The position numbers and the translations under genes are program-made. Under the pieces are notes generated by a model. It made no database searches. It had not been told where the DNA came from and saw nothing but the letters and a program-made list of their open reading frames with translations. 64,000 bases of DNA from Vreelandella piezotolerans (GTDB lineage: Bacteria > Pseudomonadota > Gammaproteobacteria > Pseudomonadales > Halomonadaceae): the NCBI RefSeq assembly GCF_012427705.1, contig NZ_CP048602.1:3534001-3598000 (forward strand). Reading direction: 5' to 3'. Each line of letters starts with the position of its first letter. The stretch's first letter is position 1. Shown here piece after piece: positions 25,062 to 34,167 of this stretch.

Positions 25062-26429
25062 TTAGGCGGTCGCCGTGGCGATGAACTGGCGACGCTCTTT
25101 GTCGATGGCGCGCAGCATTTCGCTGACCCAGTGTTGGTGGTGCAGCACGTAGAGCCCTTCGTCTTCGGGGGAGGCGCCGCTGAGCAGCGGTTTCATGTCG
25201 ATGGCCTGGGCGTTCTCATCAGCCCCTTCGATCCATTGTTGGGCGCCGCGGGAGAGGTCGTTCCATTCGGCCAACGCGCCGTTGTAGCCTTCTTGGCAGG
25301 CGCGGAACTCTTCGAGGTCGTCCGGCGTGCCCATGCCGGAGACGTTGAAGAAGTCTTCGTATTGGCGGATACGTACGCGACGGTTTTCGGCCGACTCGCC
25401 TTTGGGGGCGAAGCAGTAGATCGTAACTTCGGTTCTGTTGACGTCGATGGGGCGCAGCACGCGGATCTGTGTGGAGAACTGGTCCATCAGGTAGACGTTG
25501 GGGTAGAGGCAGAGGTTGCGCGTCTGGTTGACGATGGCGTCGGCACGCGCCTCGCCTAGCTGCTCTTGGATCCACTCTTTTTCTTGGTAGACCGGGCGCA
25601 CCTCGGGGTTGAGTAGCCGGGTCCAGAGCATCATGTGGCCGTTTTCGTAGGAGTAGAAGCCGCCTTTACTCTTCGACCAGCCGTCGGCGTCCACCGCCTT
25701 GGTACCACCGGCGTCGTAATTGCGGCGCTCCATGGTGGAGGCGTAGTTCCAGTGCACGGAGCTGACGTGATAGCCGTCGGCGCCGTTTTCGGCCTGCAGT
25801 TTCCAGTTGCCGGTGTAGGTGTAGGAGGAGGTGCCACGCAGCACTTCCAGACCCTCGGGGGCTTGGTCGACGATGTTGTCGATGACCTTGGTGGTTTCGC
25901 CCAGGTGCTGCTCGAGGGGCAGCACGTCGTCGCTGAGGCTGCCGAACAGGAAGCCTTTGTAGTTCTCGAAGCGCGGTAGGCGCTTGAGGTTGTGGGAGCC
26001 GTCTTGCTTGAACTGGTCGGGGTAGGCGCCAGTCTTTTCGTTTTTGGCTTTGAGCAGCTGGCCGTCGTTTTTGAAGGTCCAGCCGTGGAACGGGCAAGTG
26101 AAGGTGCCTTTGTTGCCGCGCTTGCGGCGGCATAGGGTGGCACCGCGGTGGGCGCAGGCGTTGATCAGGCCGTGCAGTTCGCCCTGCTTGTCGCGGGTGA
26201 TGACGATCGGCTGACGGCCAACGGTGGTGGTGAAGTAGTCGCCCGGCTCGGCCACTTGGCTCTCGTGGGCCAGAAAGACCCAGTTGCCTTCGAAGATGTG
26301 CTTCATCTCCAGTTCGAAAAAGGCGGGGTCGGTGAACATGCTGCGGTGGCAGCGGAAAATGCCGTGATCCGGGTCGTCTTGTACCGCTCCGCGCACGCGG
26401 GCTTCGAGTTGATCAAGCTGTGTGGTCAT
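25062..26429 (-). CDS. benA: Benzoate 1,2-dioxygenase alpha subunit, copy 1
   Basis: The 455-residue catalytic subunit of benzoate 1,2-dioxygenase, which with BenB and reductase BenC adds O2 to benzoate to give the cis-diol carboxylate. The Rieske motif C-x-H ... C-x2-H is seen in CAHRGATLC and TFTCPFHGW (about residues 92-116). The mononuclear iron ligands fit [14 protein letters not shown] (two His, about 220) plus a later Asp. GAGGAGAG precedes the ATG. Length is typical. The protein is identical to copy 2. It must use the single BenC at 30109. Close relatives act on toluate or 2-halobenzoate, so benzoate is the likely but not the only substrate. Confidence 0.94.
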   Translation of the reverse strand: MTTQLDQLEARVRGAVQDDPDHGIFRCHRSMFTDPAFFELEMKHIFEGNWVFLAHESQVAEPGDYFTTTVGRQPIVITRDKQGELHGLINACAHRGATLCRRKRGNKGTFTCPFHGWTFKNDGQLLKAKNEKTGAYPDQFKQDGSHNLKRLPRFENYKGFLFGSLSDDVLPLEQHLGETTKVIDNIVDQAPEGLEVLRGTSSYTYTGNWKLQAENGADGYHVSSVHWNYASTMERRNYDAGGTKAVDADGWSKSKGGFYSYENGHMMLWTRLLNPEVRPVYQEKEWIQEQLGEARADAIVNQTRNLCLYPNVYLMDQFSTQIRVLRPIDVNRTEVTIYCFAPKGESAENRRVRIRQYEDFFNVSGMGTPDDLEEFRACQEGYNGALAEWNDLSRGAQQWIEGADENAQAIDMKPLLSGASPEDEGLYVLHHQHWVSEMLRAIDKERRQFIATATA

Positions 26430-26470
26430 GATCGCTCTCCTCGTTAGGATGTCACGCTGTTAGGGCGTCA

Positions 26471-26496
26471 AGGCGGGCCAAGGGGAAGGTCCGCCT
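26471..26496 (-). other. Hairpin between catA and benA, copy 1
   Basis: AGGCGGGCC (26471-26479) pairs with GGTCCGCCT (26488-26496) over an 8-nt loop, with one G-T pair. It lies in the 82-bp catA-benA spacer and is repeated exactly at 33089-33114. It may stabilise or partly terminate the catA message and so set the ratio of catechol dioxygenase to benzoate dioxygenase. Confidence 0.4.
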
Positions 26497-26511
26497 CTTG
26501 AACAGGGGGGG

Positions 26512-27486
26512 TTATACCTTGGCCGTTCCGGCCAGTTGACTGGCCAGATCCTGCTCGTCTTCCTTGGCGCGGGGGCGGGCGTGGCGTACCTGCAGCTCGG
26601 CGGCGTCGGTGGGCGCTAACTCGACATCGAACACCACATGGGCGAAGGGGCCGTCCAGGTCGCGTTGGGCGATCTCGGTGGGATCGTCGATGCGCTCGGC
26701 GGGCACCACCAGCTCTTCGCGCGTGGCAAAGGCGAAGTCATCGAAGGTGTAGGGGTCACCGGCGAGGTTGATCTGAGTCGTCAGGTGTTGATGGCCGGGG
26801 GCCGAGACGAAGTAGTGAATGTGCGCCGGACGCTGGCCGTGGCGGCCCAGCGATTTGAGCACGACGTCCGTGGGGGCGCCTTCGGGCACACCGTAGCCCG
26901 ACGGGACGATGCTGCGGGCGGTGTAGCGGCCGTCGCGGTCGGCATAGATCGTGCGGCGCATGTTGTACTCGTCCTGGGAAGGGTCGAAGAACGAGTAGCC
27001 GCCTTTGGAGTTGCAGTGCCAGATCTCGACCTTGGCGCCGGGGATCGGCTGGCCGTTCACGTCGCGCACTTGGCCGGTCAGCCACATGGTCTCGCCGTCG
27101 GGATCGCTGCCGTCGTCCATCCGGGCGAAGCCGTCAGCTTCCGGGGCGCCGGCCACGTAGAGCGGGCCTTCAATGGTGCGCGGGGTGCCGCCGGTGCGCT
27201 TGGCTTCGGCGTCGATGGCGTCGTGGCGCATGTCGAGGAAGTGGTCGAACCCCAGCCCCGGCGAGAGCAGGCCGAACTGGGTCTGGCTACCCAGCGCGTT
27301 GAGCAGGTTCACGGCGGCCCAATACTCTTCTTCGGTGACATCGAAGTCGTCGATCAGTTTGAACAGGTCACCTACCAACCGATGCACGATCTGCTTGGCG
27401 CGGTCATTGCCGCCTGCCTGATCCAGGCCGGCCACGGCGTTGAGAAAGTCTTGAACCTCGGGCGTGTCGAAGATTTTTACGGTCAT
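26512..27486 (-). CDS. catA: Catechol 1,2-dioxygenase, copy 1
   Basis: A 324-residue intradiol dioxygenase that opens catechol to cis,cis-muconate with non-haem Fe(III). The N-terminal helical domain (about 1-100) is that of catechol dioxygenases. The iron ligands are visible: Tyr in GPLYVAG, Tyr in DGRYTARSIVPSGYG, and the His pair in RPAHIHYFVSAPGHQH. The protein is identical to copy 2, but the DNA before the ATG is quite different, and no strong Shine-Dalgarno is present in either copy. This copy begins its own transcription unit under the operator at 27662. It is followed by benA1. Confidence 0.94.
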   Translation of the reverse strand: MTVKIFDTPEVQDFLNAVAGLDQAGGNDRAKQIVHRLVGDLFKLIDDFDVTEEEYWAAVNLLNALGSQTQFGLLSPGLGFDHFLDMRHDAIDAEAKRTGGTPRTIEGPLYVAGAPEADGFARMDDGSDPDGETMWLTGQVRDVNGQPIPGAKVEIWHCNSKGGYSFFDPSQDEYNMRRTIYADRDGRYTARSIVPSGYGVPEGAPTDVVLKSLGRHGQRPAHIHYFVSAPGHQHLTTQINLAGDPYTFDDFAFATREELVVPAERIDDPTEIAQRDLDGPFAHVVFDVELAPTDAAELQVRHARPRAKEDEQDLASQLAGTAKV

Positions 27487-27636
27487 GGTTAAAGCCTATT
27501 GTTAGTTTTATCGTTATTTATCTCCCAATCACCGAATGGACGTTTGTCGATGAAGTGATTGAGTATCTACTTAGGACATGAGGACACTGTGTCTCTGTAC
27601 TCTTCACGACAATATCGAACAAACACCCATTAACAG

Positions 27637-27676
27637 ACCAATATCGTTTGAGTTCTCACCCATACTTCGAAGGTAT
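27637..27676. promoter_or_regulatory. BenM/CatM-type operator of catA1
   Basis: ATAC-TTCGAAG-GTAT (27662-27676) fits the ATAC-N7-GTAT dyad exactly, and its spacer is itself partly symmetric. ACCAATATCGTTT (27637-27649) lies 12 nt to the left, that is, downstream towards catA1. The same pair with the same spacing occurs before catB and before usp. The companion block, read as ATATTGGT on the minus strand, may be the activation site with a -35 element. The dyad is 176 bp from the catA1 start. Confidence 0.72.
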
Positions 27677-27696
27677 CTCAAGCAGCGTTCGTTTTT

Positions 27697-27710
27697 TGTG
27701 CGGTCGCACA
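27697..27710. promoter_or_regulatory. Inverted repeat upstream of the catA1 operator
   Basis: TGTGCG-GT-CGCACA is a perfect 6+2+6 dyad 20 bp to the right of the ATAC-N7-GTAT operator. It is not found at catB or usp. It could be a site for a second regulator specific to the catA1 unit. Confidence 0.35.
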
Positions 27711-27922
27711 CAGGACATCACACGAAAAGCACAACCTTTTGTTTTTATTTAATAAAAAACCAAACACAAGGATAGCAAGCTAACAAATAAACCCACCTCT
27801 CAACGCATTATCGAGTATATCCCGTCGCGCAGGTAAGGATGGGCTAGGAACGGCCAACACACTCTGTCCAAAGTCGGGGTGGGATACGACCAAAGCACAA
27901 AGGTCTCAACGGGCATCCATAG

Positions 27923-27955
27923 AAAAAAGCCCGCACTGCCTAAGCATGTACGGGC
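27923..27955 (-). terminator. Rho-independent terminator of benE
   Basis: On the minus strand GCCCGTAC pairs with GTGCGGGC (27955-27948 with 27936-27929; one G-T pair) around an 11-nt loop and is followed by a run of six T (27928-27923). It lies 35 bp after the benE stop codon. It should end the catBCA-benABCDE transcript before the second copy. Confidence 0.8.
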
Positions 27956-27989
27956 CAAACGCATCAAAAGAGTAACAAAGCAGAACTTG

Positions 27990-29237
27990 CTATCCGCTAT
28001 GTTTCTGGGCCGCTCTACGCGTAAACATGACGTCAAAATCTTTGGTTTCAAAAATGGCCGATACTACCACTCCAAGGACCAGGGCCCAGAACGTTGCGCC
28101 GATTCCCAATATTTGAATACCGGAAGCGGCAATTAAAAAGGCGAACAGCGCTCCTACTTCGTGTTTCTTGCCCGCAAACGCAATGGTCATGGAGGACGTG
28201 ATGACACGCATCAGCGCCAAGCCAGCGATGATGGTGATGAAGTAGCGAGGCGTGGCTTCCAGCAGGCTGACCACATAACCATAGAAAGGCGCCGCCACGA
28301 TAAAAATAGCCCCGGCAATGACCGCTGCGACCCAGCGTTTGTCATGGGCACCGGCCTCCGGTGAGGCGCATACCCCGGTCATGGGTGCCGCGATGCAAGT
28401 ACTGTGTAGATTGAAGAACGATGACACGATGGTTCCGATGCCACCCACGGCCGTGATCGCGTTCGCGGGCGCGTCCTTATAGCCCATTCCTTTGACCAAG
28501 CCCACGCCTGCCGGCGTCTCCATCCCAACCAGAATAATCGCGAGCGGCAACCCATAGGTGAGAAACGCCTCCAGAGTGAACGTCGGCAGAGTGAACTCCG
28601 GAAACCGGATGGTCGCTTGGATTCCCGAAAGATCCACTCCGGTGACTGTCAGGTAAGCAAGCCCTGCCGCCATGGCGATGATGAGCGGGGGAATTTTGCG
28701 AAAGACTCTCGCCGAGATAAAGAAAGCCAACATCATGATCGCGGCTGGCACCATCGCGTTTTCCAGCGGCTTGACCATGTTGAGCCCAAAGCTAAGCAGC
28801 ATACCGCCGACCATGCCCATCACGATTGGCATCGGTATCAACCGCATCACGATGCCCATGACACCGGTCACGCCCGCTATCAGCGTAATGATGCCAGCGA
28901 TAAGACCAGCGCCCAAGGCCGCTTCTAGCCCGATCACCGGAATGACCGCGGCAAACATCAGCGCACCTGGAATGGAGTTTGCCATCGGCAGCGGTAGACG
29001 GTAGTAAGCGGGCATGAACAGCCCAAACAAACCGTTGATCATCAAATAGCTGATGACCCAGATCATGATGAAGGAGGGGTCGAGACCTGCTGACGTGCCC
29101 GCACTGATATGGACGACGCCAACGCTGAGACCTAAGATGCCGGCGACTAACCCAGTACTGGCATTCTCAGCATTGAGGTCACGTAGAAAATCGCGAGGCG
29201 CATGCAGTAAGCTCACGCCTTTTTCTATATGTTTCAC
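27990..29237 (-). CDS. benE: Benzoate/H+ symporter BenE
   Basis: A 415-residue BenE-family carrier of the inner membrane with about twelve helices. MANSIPGALMFAAVIPVIG and PAGVGLVKGMGYKDAPANAI are typical of the family. It lies 74 bp downstream of benD, in the benABCDE order known from Acinetobacter, which supports benzoate uptake. The start is a GTG at 29237 with GGAG seven nt upstream; no ATG is close. A strong terminator follows. It is only distantly like the BenE-family protein at 18510. Confidence 0.9.
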   Translation of the reverse strand: MKHIEKGVSLLHAPRDFLRDLNAENASTGLVAGILGLSVGVVHISAGTSAGLDPSFIMIWVISYLMINGLFGLFMPAYYRLPLPMANSIPGALMFAAVIPVIGLEAALGAGLIAGIITLIAGVTGVMGIVMRLIPMPIVMGMVGGMLLSFGLNMVKPLENAMVPAAIMMLAFFISARVFRKIPPLIIAMAAGLAYLTVTGVDLSGIQATIRFPEFTLPTFTLEAFLTYGLPLAIILVGMETPAGVGLVKGMGYKDAPANAITAVGGIGTIVSSFFNLHSTCIAAPMTGVCASPEAGAHDKRWVAAVIAGAIFIVAAPFYGYVVSLLEATPRYFITIIAGLALMRVITSSMTIAFAGKKHEVGALFAFLIAASGIQILGIGATFWALVLGVVVSAIFETKDFDVMFTRRAAQKHSG

Positions 29238-29311
29238 GGTGTGCTCCAGGGGTTTTTGTAGTATTTAGCGTTATTTTGACAACGGGTTTACGACGATGGC
29301 TAACGGTTCGA

Positions 29312-30112
29312 TTAGCCTTGATCACCCCCACCGACCGGTAGAACGCTCCCTGTGATGTAGCTCGCCTCATCGGACGCCAGAAACAGAATGGGGGCGGCCA
29401 TCTCATCGAGCGTACCGTAGCGCTTCATGAGGCAGCTTTGCTTGGTCTGGTCGATGTGGGCTTGGAACCAAGCGCGCTCGGTGTCATTACTGGGCTCGGG
29501 CGTTCCACGAGAGATGCGGCGCGGTGGCGCTTCGGTGCCGCCAATGCCCGCCGCCACGACACGAATGCCCGCCTCAGCGTACTCAAAAGCCAGCGACTCA
29601 GTGAGTGCGTTGACACCGCCCTTGGCCGCCGAGTAAGGGATACGATGAATCCCTCGTGCCGCCACGGAAGAGACGTTGACGATCACACCCGCGCCCTGGG
29701 ACACCATCGTTGGCAGCGCCGCGCGGCAGCACCATAGCGTCGGCATCAGGGAGCGGGTGATCTCTGCGGAAATTTGCGCTTCGCTAAACTCCGTGAAGGG
29801 TTTGAAATTGATGGCGCCCCCCACGTTATTGATCAAAATATCGATACGCCCAAACGCGGTGACCGCCGACTGCATCGCCTGCTCGGCACCTGCCCAGGTC
29901 TCCAGGTCTGCTTGTACCGCCACCACCTCACGACTGCCCTGACGGATGTCTTCCACGACCTCGTGGATATAGTCAGAGCGGTCTACCAGCACCAGGCGCG
30001 CGCCTTCCATCGCCGCACGTTCGGCCACCCGCCGCCCAATCCCTTGAGCGGCCCCGGTGACGATCATTACTCGGTCCTGAAATCGAGCCCTATCCAAACG
30101 TTGATCGCTCAT
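29312..30112 (-). CDS. benD: Benzoate diol dehydrogenase BenD
   Basis: A 266-residue short-chain dehydrogenase that oxidises and decarboxylates the benzoate cis-diol (1,6-dihydroxycyclohexa-2,4-diene-1-carboxylate) to catechol with NAD+. The cofactor motif TGAAQGIGRRVAE (about 20), NNVGG (about 92) and catalytic Ser-Tyr-Lys in VSSVAARGIHRIPYSAAKGG (about 145-165) are present. Its start overlaps the benC stop (ATGA), so the two are translationally coupled. It is single-copy, unlike benA and benB. Confidence 0.93.
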   Translation of the reverse strand: MSDQRLDRARFQDRVMIVTGAAQGIGRRVAERAAMEGARLVLVDRSDYIHEVVEDIRQGSREVVAVQADLETWAGAEQAMQSAVTAFGRIDILINNVGGAINFKPFTEFSEAQISAEITRSLMPTLWCCRAALPTMVSQGAGVIVNVSSVAARGIHRIPYSAAKGGVNALTESLAFEYAEAGIRVVAAGIGGTEAPPRRISRGTPEPSNDTERAWFQAHIDQTKQSCLMKRYGTLDEMAAPILFLASDEASYITGSVLPVGGGDQG

Positions 30113-31134
30113 GCTGACGCTCCCGCCTGGTTAGGCGTAAACTTTTCATAGTGGAAGCTTTGCGGTTCGATGCCTTCCGTGTCGAAATGCTTGAGCACTG
30201 CGTCGACCATCGGAGGCGGCCCACACAAGTACACATCCACATCCCCGTCATGCATCACGGCGGCATCCATATGGTGGGTCACATACCCTTTTCGCGGGTG
30301 CTCGCTGGCCTCGTCCACCACCACGGTGGCGTAGCTAAAGCTGGGCAGCTTCTCCGCGATCGCCTCCAAGGCATCGATTTTTACCAGATGATCGTCTTTA
30401 TTGACACCGTAAATCATGTGGATGGACGCGTCACAGCCCTTCTCGACCAGCTGCGCTAGCATGGACAAAAAGGGTGCCAGCCCCGTACCGCCTGCCAGCA
30501 TCAGTATCGGGCGCGTGACTTCACGTAGGTAAAAGCTGCCTAACGGGCCTGTCAGTGTAAGCTTGTCACCCACGGCGGCACGGTCGGTCAGATAGCCACT
30601 CATCACCCCATTGGGGATATTGCGAATCAGGAACGTGGCCCGCTGATCGCCTGGCTGAGAGCTAAAAGAGTAAGAGCGATGCAGCTCCGTGCCAGGCACG
30701 TCGATATGGATGTACTGGCCAGGCAAAAAGGCAAGCTCCTGACCCTCCTCCAGTTCGACTACCAGCTCGATGCTGTCTTCGGAGAGCTGCTCGACGGCAG
30801 CGACCGTTCCCTCGACCTTGCCCACCTGGGTTTTACACATCGTAGACGCGACGGGCACTTGGATAACGCAGTCTGAAGAGGGCACCATCTGGCAGGTCAG
30901 CACTTGGCCTTCGGCCGCTTCCTCATCAGAGAGCGCCTCCTCCAGATACTCGTCGCCCATATCGAACTCGCCCTGCTCGCAGTGGCCTTTGCAGGTGCCG
31001 CATACGCCGTCGGAACAGTCCATCGGAAGATTCACTTTCTGGCGGTAAGCCGCGTCAAGAACGGTTTCCCCTTCTTTACAGCCGATGAAACGCGTCACGC
31101 CGTCTTCGAAGTTGAGGGCAATGGTATAGCTCAT
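30109..31134 (-). CDS. benC: Benzoate dioxygenase reductase BenC
   Basis: A 341-residue electron-transfer protein that passes electrons from NADH to the BenAB oxygenase. A plant-type [2Fe-2S] domain comes first (CSDGVCGTCKGHC, then LTCQM; about residues 40-85), followed by an FAD domain (RSYSFSSQP, about 155) and an NAD-binding domain (LAGGTGLAPFLSML, about 215). This order is that of BenC/XylZ. GGAGATTT precedes the ATG. It follows benB2 by 24 bp. Only one copy is present, so it must serve both sets of BenAB. Confidence 0.94.
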   Translation of the reverse strand: MSYTIALNFEDGVTRFIGCKEGETVLDAAYRQKVNLPMDCSDGVCGTCKGHCEQGEFDMGDEYLEEALSDEEAAEGQVLTCQMVPSSDCVIQVPVASTMCKTQVGKVEGTVAAVEQLSEDSIELVVELEEGQELAFLPGQYIHIDVPGTELHRSYSFSSQPGDQRATFLIRNIPNGVMSGYLTDRAAVGDKLTLTGPLGSFYLREVTRPILMLAGGTGLAPFLSMLAQLVEKGCDASIHMIYGVNKDDHLVKIDALEAIAEKLPSFSYATVVVDEASEHPRKGYVTHHMDAAVMHDGDVDVYLCGPPPMVDAVLKHFDTEGIEPQSFHYEKFTPNQAGASA

Positions 31135-31158
31135 GATGAAATCTCCTCTCCCATCGAG

Positions 31159-31647
31159 TCACACGTGATACACGTCGATGACTTGATGGATGTAGTCGTT
31201 GTTCAACTGCACGACTTTTCTTGTGATTAGCGGGCGCTCGCCCGAGACGTCCAGGGTGTAGAAGCTCGTGCCGAAGAAGCTGTCCGTCTTCTTGTAGCGG
31301 TGGCTCAGCGTGTGCCAGTTGAACCGCAGCTCGGCCGTCTGGTCGTCTTGCGACAGGATTTCGAGGTTGGTCACCTGGTGCGTGGTGCGCGGCTCCGGCG
31401 TGCTCGCCCCGCTGCGCTCGGTCTTGATCCGGTAGACCCGATCTTCCAGCCCTTCGCGGTTGGGGTAGTAGATCAACGAGATCTCGCTGTGCGGATCGCG
31501 GGTGAGCTGATCATCGTCGTCCCAGGCGGGCATCCAGAACTCGGCGTCCTTACGATACAGCGCAAGCCACTCGTCCCACTCGCGGTCATCTAGTAGGCGC
31601 GCTTCGCGGTATAAAAAGGCTTGGATGTCGTGATAGCTGATGCTCAT
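31159..31647 (-). CDS. benB: Benzoate 1,2-dioxygenase beta subunit, copy 2
   Basis: A 162-residue small subunit, the same protein as that at 24541-25029. It is in the standard benABCD context: benA 32 bp upstream and benC 24 bp downstream on the same strand. The few base differences from copy 1 are silent and sit at the 3' end. GAGAGGAGAG precedes the ATG. Confidence 0.94.
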   Translation of the reverse strand: MSISYHDIQAFLYREARLLDDREWDEWLALYRKDAEFWMPAWDDDDQLTRDPHSEISLIYYPNREGLEDRVYRIKTERSGASTPEPRTTHQVTNLEILSQDDQTAELRFNWHTLSHRYKKTDSFFGTSFYTLDVSGERPLITRKVVQLNNDYIHQVIDVYHV

Positions 31648-31679
31648 GGCGTTCTCTCCTCTCTTCTGGCATCGGACGT

Positions 31680-33047
31680 TTAGGCGGTCGCCGTGGCGAT
31701 GAACTGGCGACGCTCTTTGTCGATGGCGCGCAGCATTTCGCTGACCCAGTGTTGGTGGTGCAGCACGTAGAGCCCTTCGTCTTCGGGGGAGGCGCCGCTG
31801 AGCAGCGGTTTCATGTCGATGGCCTGGGCGTTCTCATCAGCCCCTTCGATCCATTGTTGGGCGCCGCGGGAGAGGTCGTTCCATTCGGCCAACGCGCCGT
31901 TGTAGCCTTCTTGGCAGGCGCGGAACTCTTCGAGGTCGTCCGGCGTGCCCATGCCGGAGACGTTGAAGAAGTCTTCGTATTGGCGGATACGTACGCGACG
32001 GTTTTCGGCCGACTCGCCTTTGGGGGCGAAGCAGTAGATCGTAACTTCGGTTCTGTTGACGTCGATGGGGCGCAGCACGCGGATCTGTGTGGAGAACTGG
32101 TCCATCAGGTAGACGTTGGGGTAGAGGCAGAGGTTGCGCGTCTGGTTGACGATGGCGTCGGCACGCGCCTCGCCTAGCTGCTCTTGGATCCACTCTTTTT
32201 CTTGGTAGACCGGGCGCACCTCGGGGTTGAGTAGCCGGGTCCAGAGCATCATGTGGCCGTTTTCGTAGGAGTAGAAGCCGCCTTTACTCTTCGACCAGCC
32301 GTCGGCGTCCACCGCCTTGGTACCACCGGCGTCGTAATTGCGGCGCTCCATGGTGGAGGCGTAGTTCCAGTGCACGGAGCTGACGTGATAGCCGTCGGCG
32401 CCGTTTTCGGCCTGCAGTTTCCAGTTGCCGGTGTAGGTGTAGGAGGAGGTGCCACGCAGCACTTCCAGACCCTCGGGGGCTTGGTCGACGATGTTGTCGA
32501 TGACCTTGGTGGTTTCGCCCAGGTGCTGCTCGAGGGGCAGCACGTCGTCGCTGAGGCTGCCGAACAGGAAGCCTTTGTAGTTCTCGAAGCGCGGTAGGCG
32601 CTTGAGGTTGTGGGAGCCGTCTTGCTTGAACTGGTCGGGGTAGGCGCCAGTCTTTTCGTTTTTGGCTTTGAGCAGCTGGCCGTCGTTTTTGAAGGTCCAG
32701 CCGTGGAACGGGCAAGTGAAGGTGCCTTTGTTGCCGCGCTTGCGGCGGCATAGGGTGGCACCGCGGTGGGCGCAGGCGTTGATCAGGCCGTGCAGTTCGC
32801 CCTGCTTGTCGCGGGTGATGACGATCGGCTGACGGCCAACGGTGGTGGTGAAGTAGTCGCCCGGCTCGGCCACTTGGCTCTCGTGGGCCAGAAAGACCCA
32901 GTTGCCTTCGAAGATGTGCTTCATCTCCAGTTCGAAAAAGGCGGGGTCGGTGAACATGCTGCGGTGGCAGCGGAAAATGCCGTGATCCGGGTCGTCTTGT
33001 ACCGCTCCGCGCACGCGGGCTTCGAGTTGATCAAGCTGTGTGGTCAT
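31680..33047 (-). CDS. benA: Benzoate 1,2-dioxygenase alpha subunit, copy 2
   Basis: A 455-residue oxygenase large subunit identical in protein sequence to copy 1, with the same Rieske ([15 protein letters not shown]) and mononuclear iron ([11 protein letters not shown]) motifs. In this copy benB, benC, benD and benE follow in order, so the whole route from benzoate to catechol is on one transcript. The catA stop lies 82 bp upstream, with the same hairpin as in copy 1. Confidence 0.94.
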   Translation of the reverse strand: MTTQLDQLEARVRGAVQDDPDHGIFRCHRSMFTDPAFFELEMKHIFEGNWVFLAHESQVAEPGDYFTTTVGRQPIVITRDKQGELHGLINACAHRGATLCRRKRGNKGTFTCPFHGWTFKNDGQLLKAKNEKTGAYPDQFKQDGSHNLKRLPRFENYKGFLFGSLSDDVLPLEQHLGETTKVIDNIVDQAPEGLEVLRGTSSYTYTGNWKLQAENGADGYHVSSVHWNYASTMERRNYDAGGTKAVDADGWSKSKGGFYSYENGHMMLWTRLLNPEVRPVYQEKEWIQEQLGEARADAIVNQTRNLCLYPNVYLMDQFSTQIRVLRPIDVNRTEVTIYCFAPKGESAENRRVRIRQYEDFFNVSGMGTPDDLEEFRACQEGYNGALAEWNDLSRGAQQWIEGADENAQAIDMKPLLSGASPEDEGLYVLHHQHWVSEMLRAIDKERRQFIATATA

Positions 33048-33088
33048 GATCGCTCTCCTCGTTAGGATGTCACGCTGTTAGGGCGTCA

Positions 33089-33114
33089 AGGCGGGCCAAG
33101 GGGAAGGTCCGCCT
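33089..33114 (-). other. Hairpin between catA and benA, copy 2
   Basis: This is the exact repeat of the hairpin at 26471-26496: AGGCGGGCC paired with GGTCCGCCT around an 8-nt loop. Its conservation is part of the general identity of the duplicated block. Confidence 0.4.
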
Positions 33115-33129
33115 CTTGAACAGGGGGGG

Positions 33130-34104
33130 TTATACCTTGGCCGTTCCGGCCAGTTGACTGGCCAGATCCTGCTCGTCTTCCTTGGCGCGGGGGCGGGCGT
33201 GGCGTACCTGCAGCTCGGCGGCGTCGGTGGGCGCTAACTCGACATCGAACACCACATGGGCGAAGGGGCCGTCCAGGTCGCGTTGGGCGATCTCGGTGGG
33301 ATCGTCGATGCGCTCGGCGGGCACCACCAGCTCTTCGCGCGTGGCAAAGGCGAAGTCATCGAAGGTGTAGGGGTCACCGGCGAGGTTGATCTGAGTCGTC
33401 AGGTGTTGATGGCCGGGGGCCGAGACGAAGTAGTGAATGTGCGCCGGACGCTGGCCGTGGCGGCCCAGCGATTTGAGCACGACGTCCGTGGGGGCGCCTT
33501 CGGGCACACCGTAGCCCGACGGGACGATGCTGCGGGCGGTGTAGCGGCCGTCGCGGTCGGCATAGATCGTGCGGCGCATGTTGTACTCGTCCTGGGAAGG
33601 GTCGAAGAACGAGTAGCCGCCTTTGGAGTTGCAGTGCCAGATCTCGACCTTGGCGCCGGGGATCGGCTGGCCGTTCACGTCGCGCACTTGGCCGGTCAGC
33701 CACATGGTCTCGCCGTCGGGATCGCTGCCGTCGTCCATCCGGGCGAAGCCGTCAGCTTCCGGGGCGCCGGCCACGTAGAGCGGGCCTTCAATGGTGCGCG
33801 GGGTGCCGCCGGTGCGCTTGGCTTCGGCGTCGATGGCGTCGTGGCGCATGTCGAGGAAGTGGTCGAACCCCAGCCCCGGCGAGAGCAGGCCGAACTGGGT
33901 CTGGCTACCCAGCGCGTTGAGCAGGTTCACGGCGGCCCAATACTCTTCTTCGGTGACATCGAAGTCGTCGATCAGTTTGAACAGGTCACCTACCAACCGA
34001 TGCACGATCTGCTTGGCGCGATCATTGCCGCCTGCCTGATCCAGGCCGGCCACGGCGTTGAGAAAGTCTTGAACCTCGGGCGTGTCGAAGATTTTTACGG
34101 TCAT
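33130..34104 (-). CDS. catA: Catechol 1,2-dioxygenase, copy 2
   Basis: A 324-residue intradiol dioxygenase identical in protein sequence to copy 1 (one silent base change, 34021). It lies in the cat gene order catB-catC-catA, 63 bp after catC. The sequence before the ATG has GAGCTATCTC and no clear Shine-Dalgarno, and it is unrelated to the leader of copy 1. Expression should depend on the catB promoter upstream. Confidence 0.94.
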   Translation of the reverse strand: MTVKIFDTPEVQDFLNAVAGLDQAGGNDRAKQIVHRLVGDLFKLIDDFDVTEEEYWAAVNLLNALGSQTQFGLLSPGLGFDHFLDMRHDAIDAEAKRTGGTPRTIEGPLYVAGAPEADGFARMDDGSDPDGETMWLTGQVRDVNGQPIPGAKVEIWHCNSKGGYSFFDPSQDEYNMRRTIYADRDGRYTARSIVPSGYGVPEGAPTDVVLKSLGRHGQRPAHIHYFVSAPGHQHLTTQINLAGDPYTFDDFAFATREELVVPAERIDDPTEIAQRDLDGPFAHVVFDVELAPTDAAELQVRHARPRAKEDEQDLASQLAGTAKV

Positions 34105-34167
34105 GAGATAGCTCGCTACATTATTATAGATGTTATGGATCAGTACCTTGGCGTGCTCCGCCGAGCA

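Larger units (their letters stand above)
24541..27487 (-). repeat. catA-benA-benB duplication, copy 1
   Basis: This segment repeats at 31159-34105, in the same direction, 6,618 bp away. The three encoded proteins are identical in both copies and both spacers match. I found only four base differences: 24542 (t/c), 24544 (t/c), 24587 (g/a) and 27403 (g/a), all silent (the first changes TAA to TGA). Similarity stops abruptly at the catA start codon (27488 differs) and at the benB stop codon. Three of the four differences are within the last 50 bp at the benB end, as expected where gene conversion fades out. Confidence 0.95.
27487..27989. other. 503-bp control region between benE and catA1
   Basis: An AT-rich stretch with no supported gene. 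From right to left on the minus strand it holds the benE terminator (27923-27955), a T/A-rich segment near 27735-27760, an inverted repeat (27697-27710), a perfect BenM/CatM operator (27662-27676) with its companion block (27637-27649), and the leader of catA1. It makes the second catA-benAB copy independent of the benCDE transcript. Confidence 0.75.
31159..34105 (-). repeat. catA-benA-benB duplication, copy 2
   Basis: This is the partner of 24541-27487, same orientation and 6,618 bp away. It sits in the classic order between catC and benC. Flanks differ completely: catC lies upstream here, the benE-catA1 spacer there. The stop codon of benB is TGA here and TAA in copy 1. Because it has the complete gene neighbourhood, this copy is probably the original and the other the derived one. 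Confidence 0.95.

Noticed and set aside
28102..28124. CCAATAT near ATAC inside benE
   Set aside because: The spacing is only 4 nt, there is no GTAT half-site, and it lies in coding sequence.
24541..34105. The catA-benAB repeat as an assembly artefact
   Set aside because: The flanks differ on all four sides, the copies differ at four bases, and each has its own sensible promoter and neighbours. Long reads would still be worth having.
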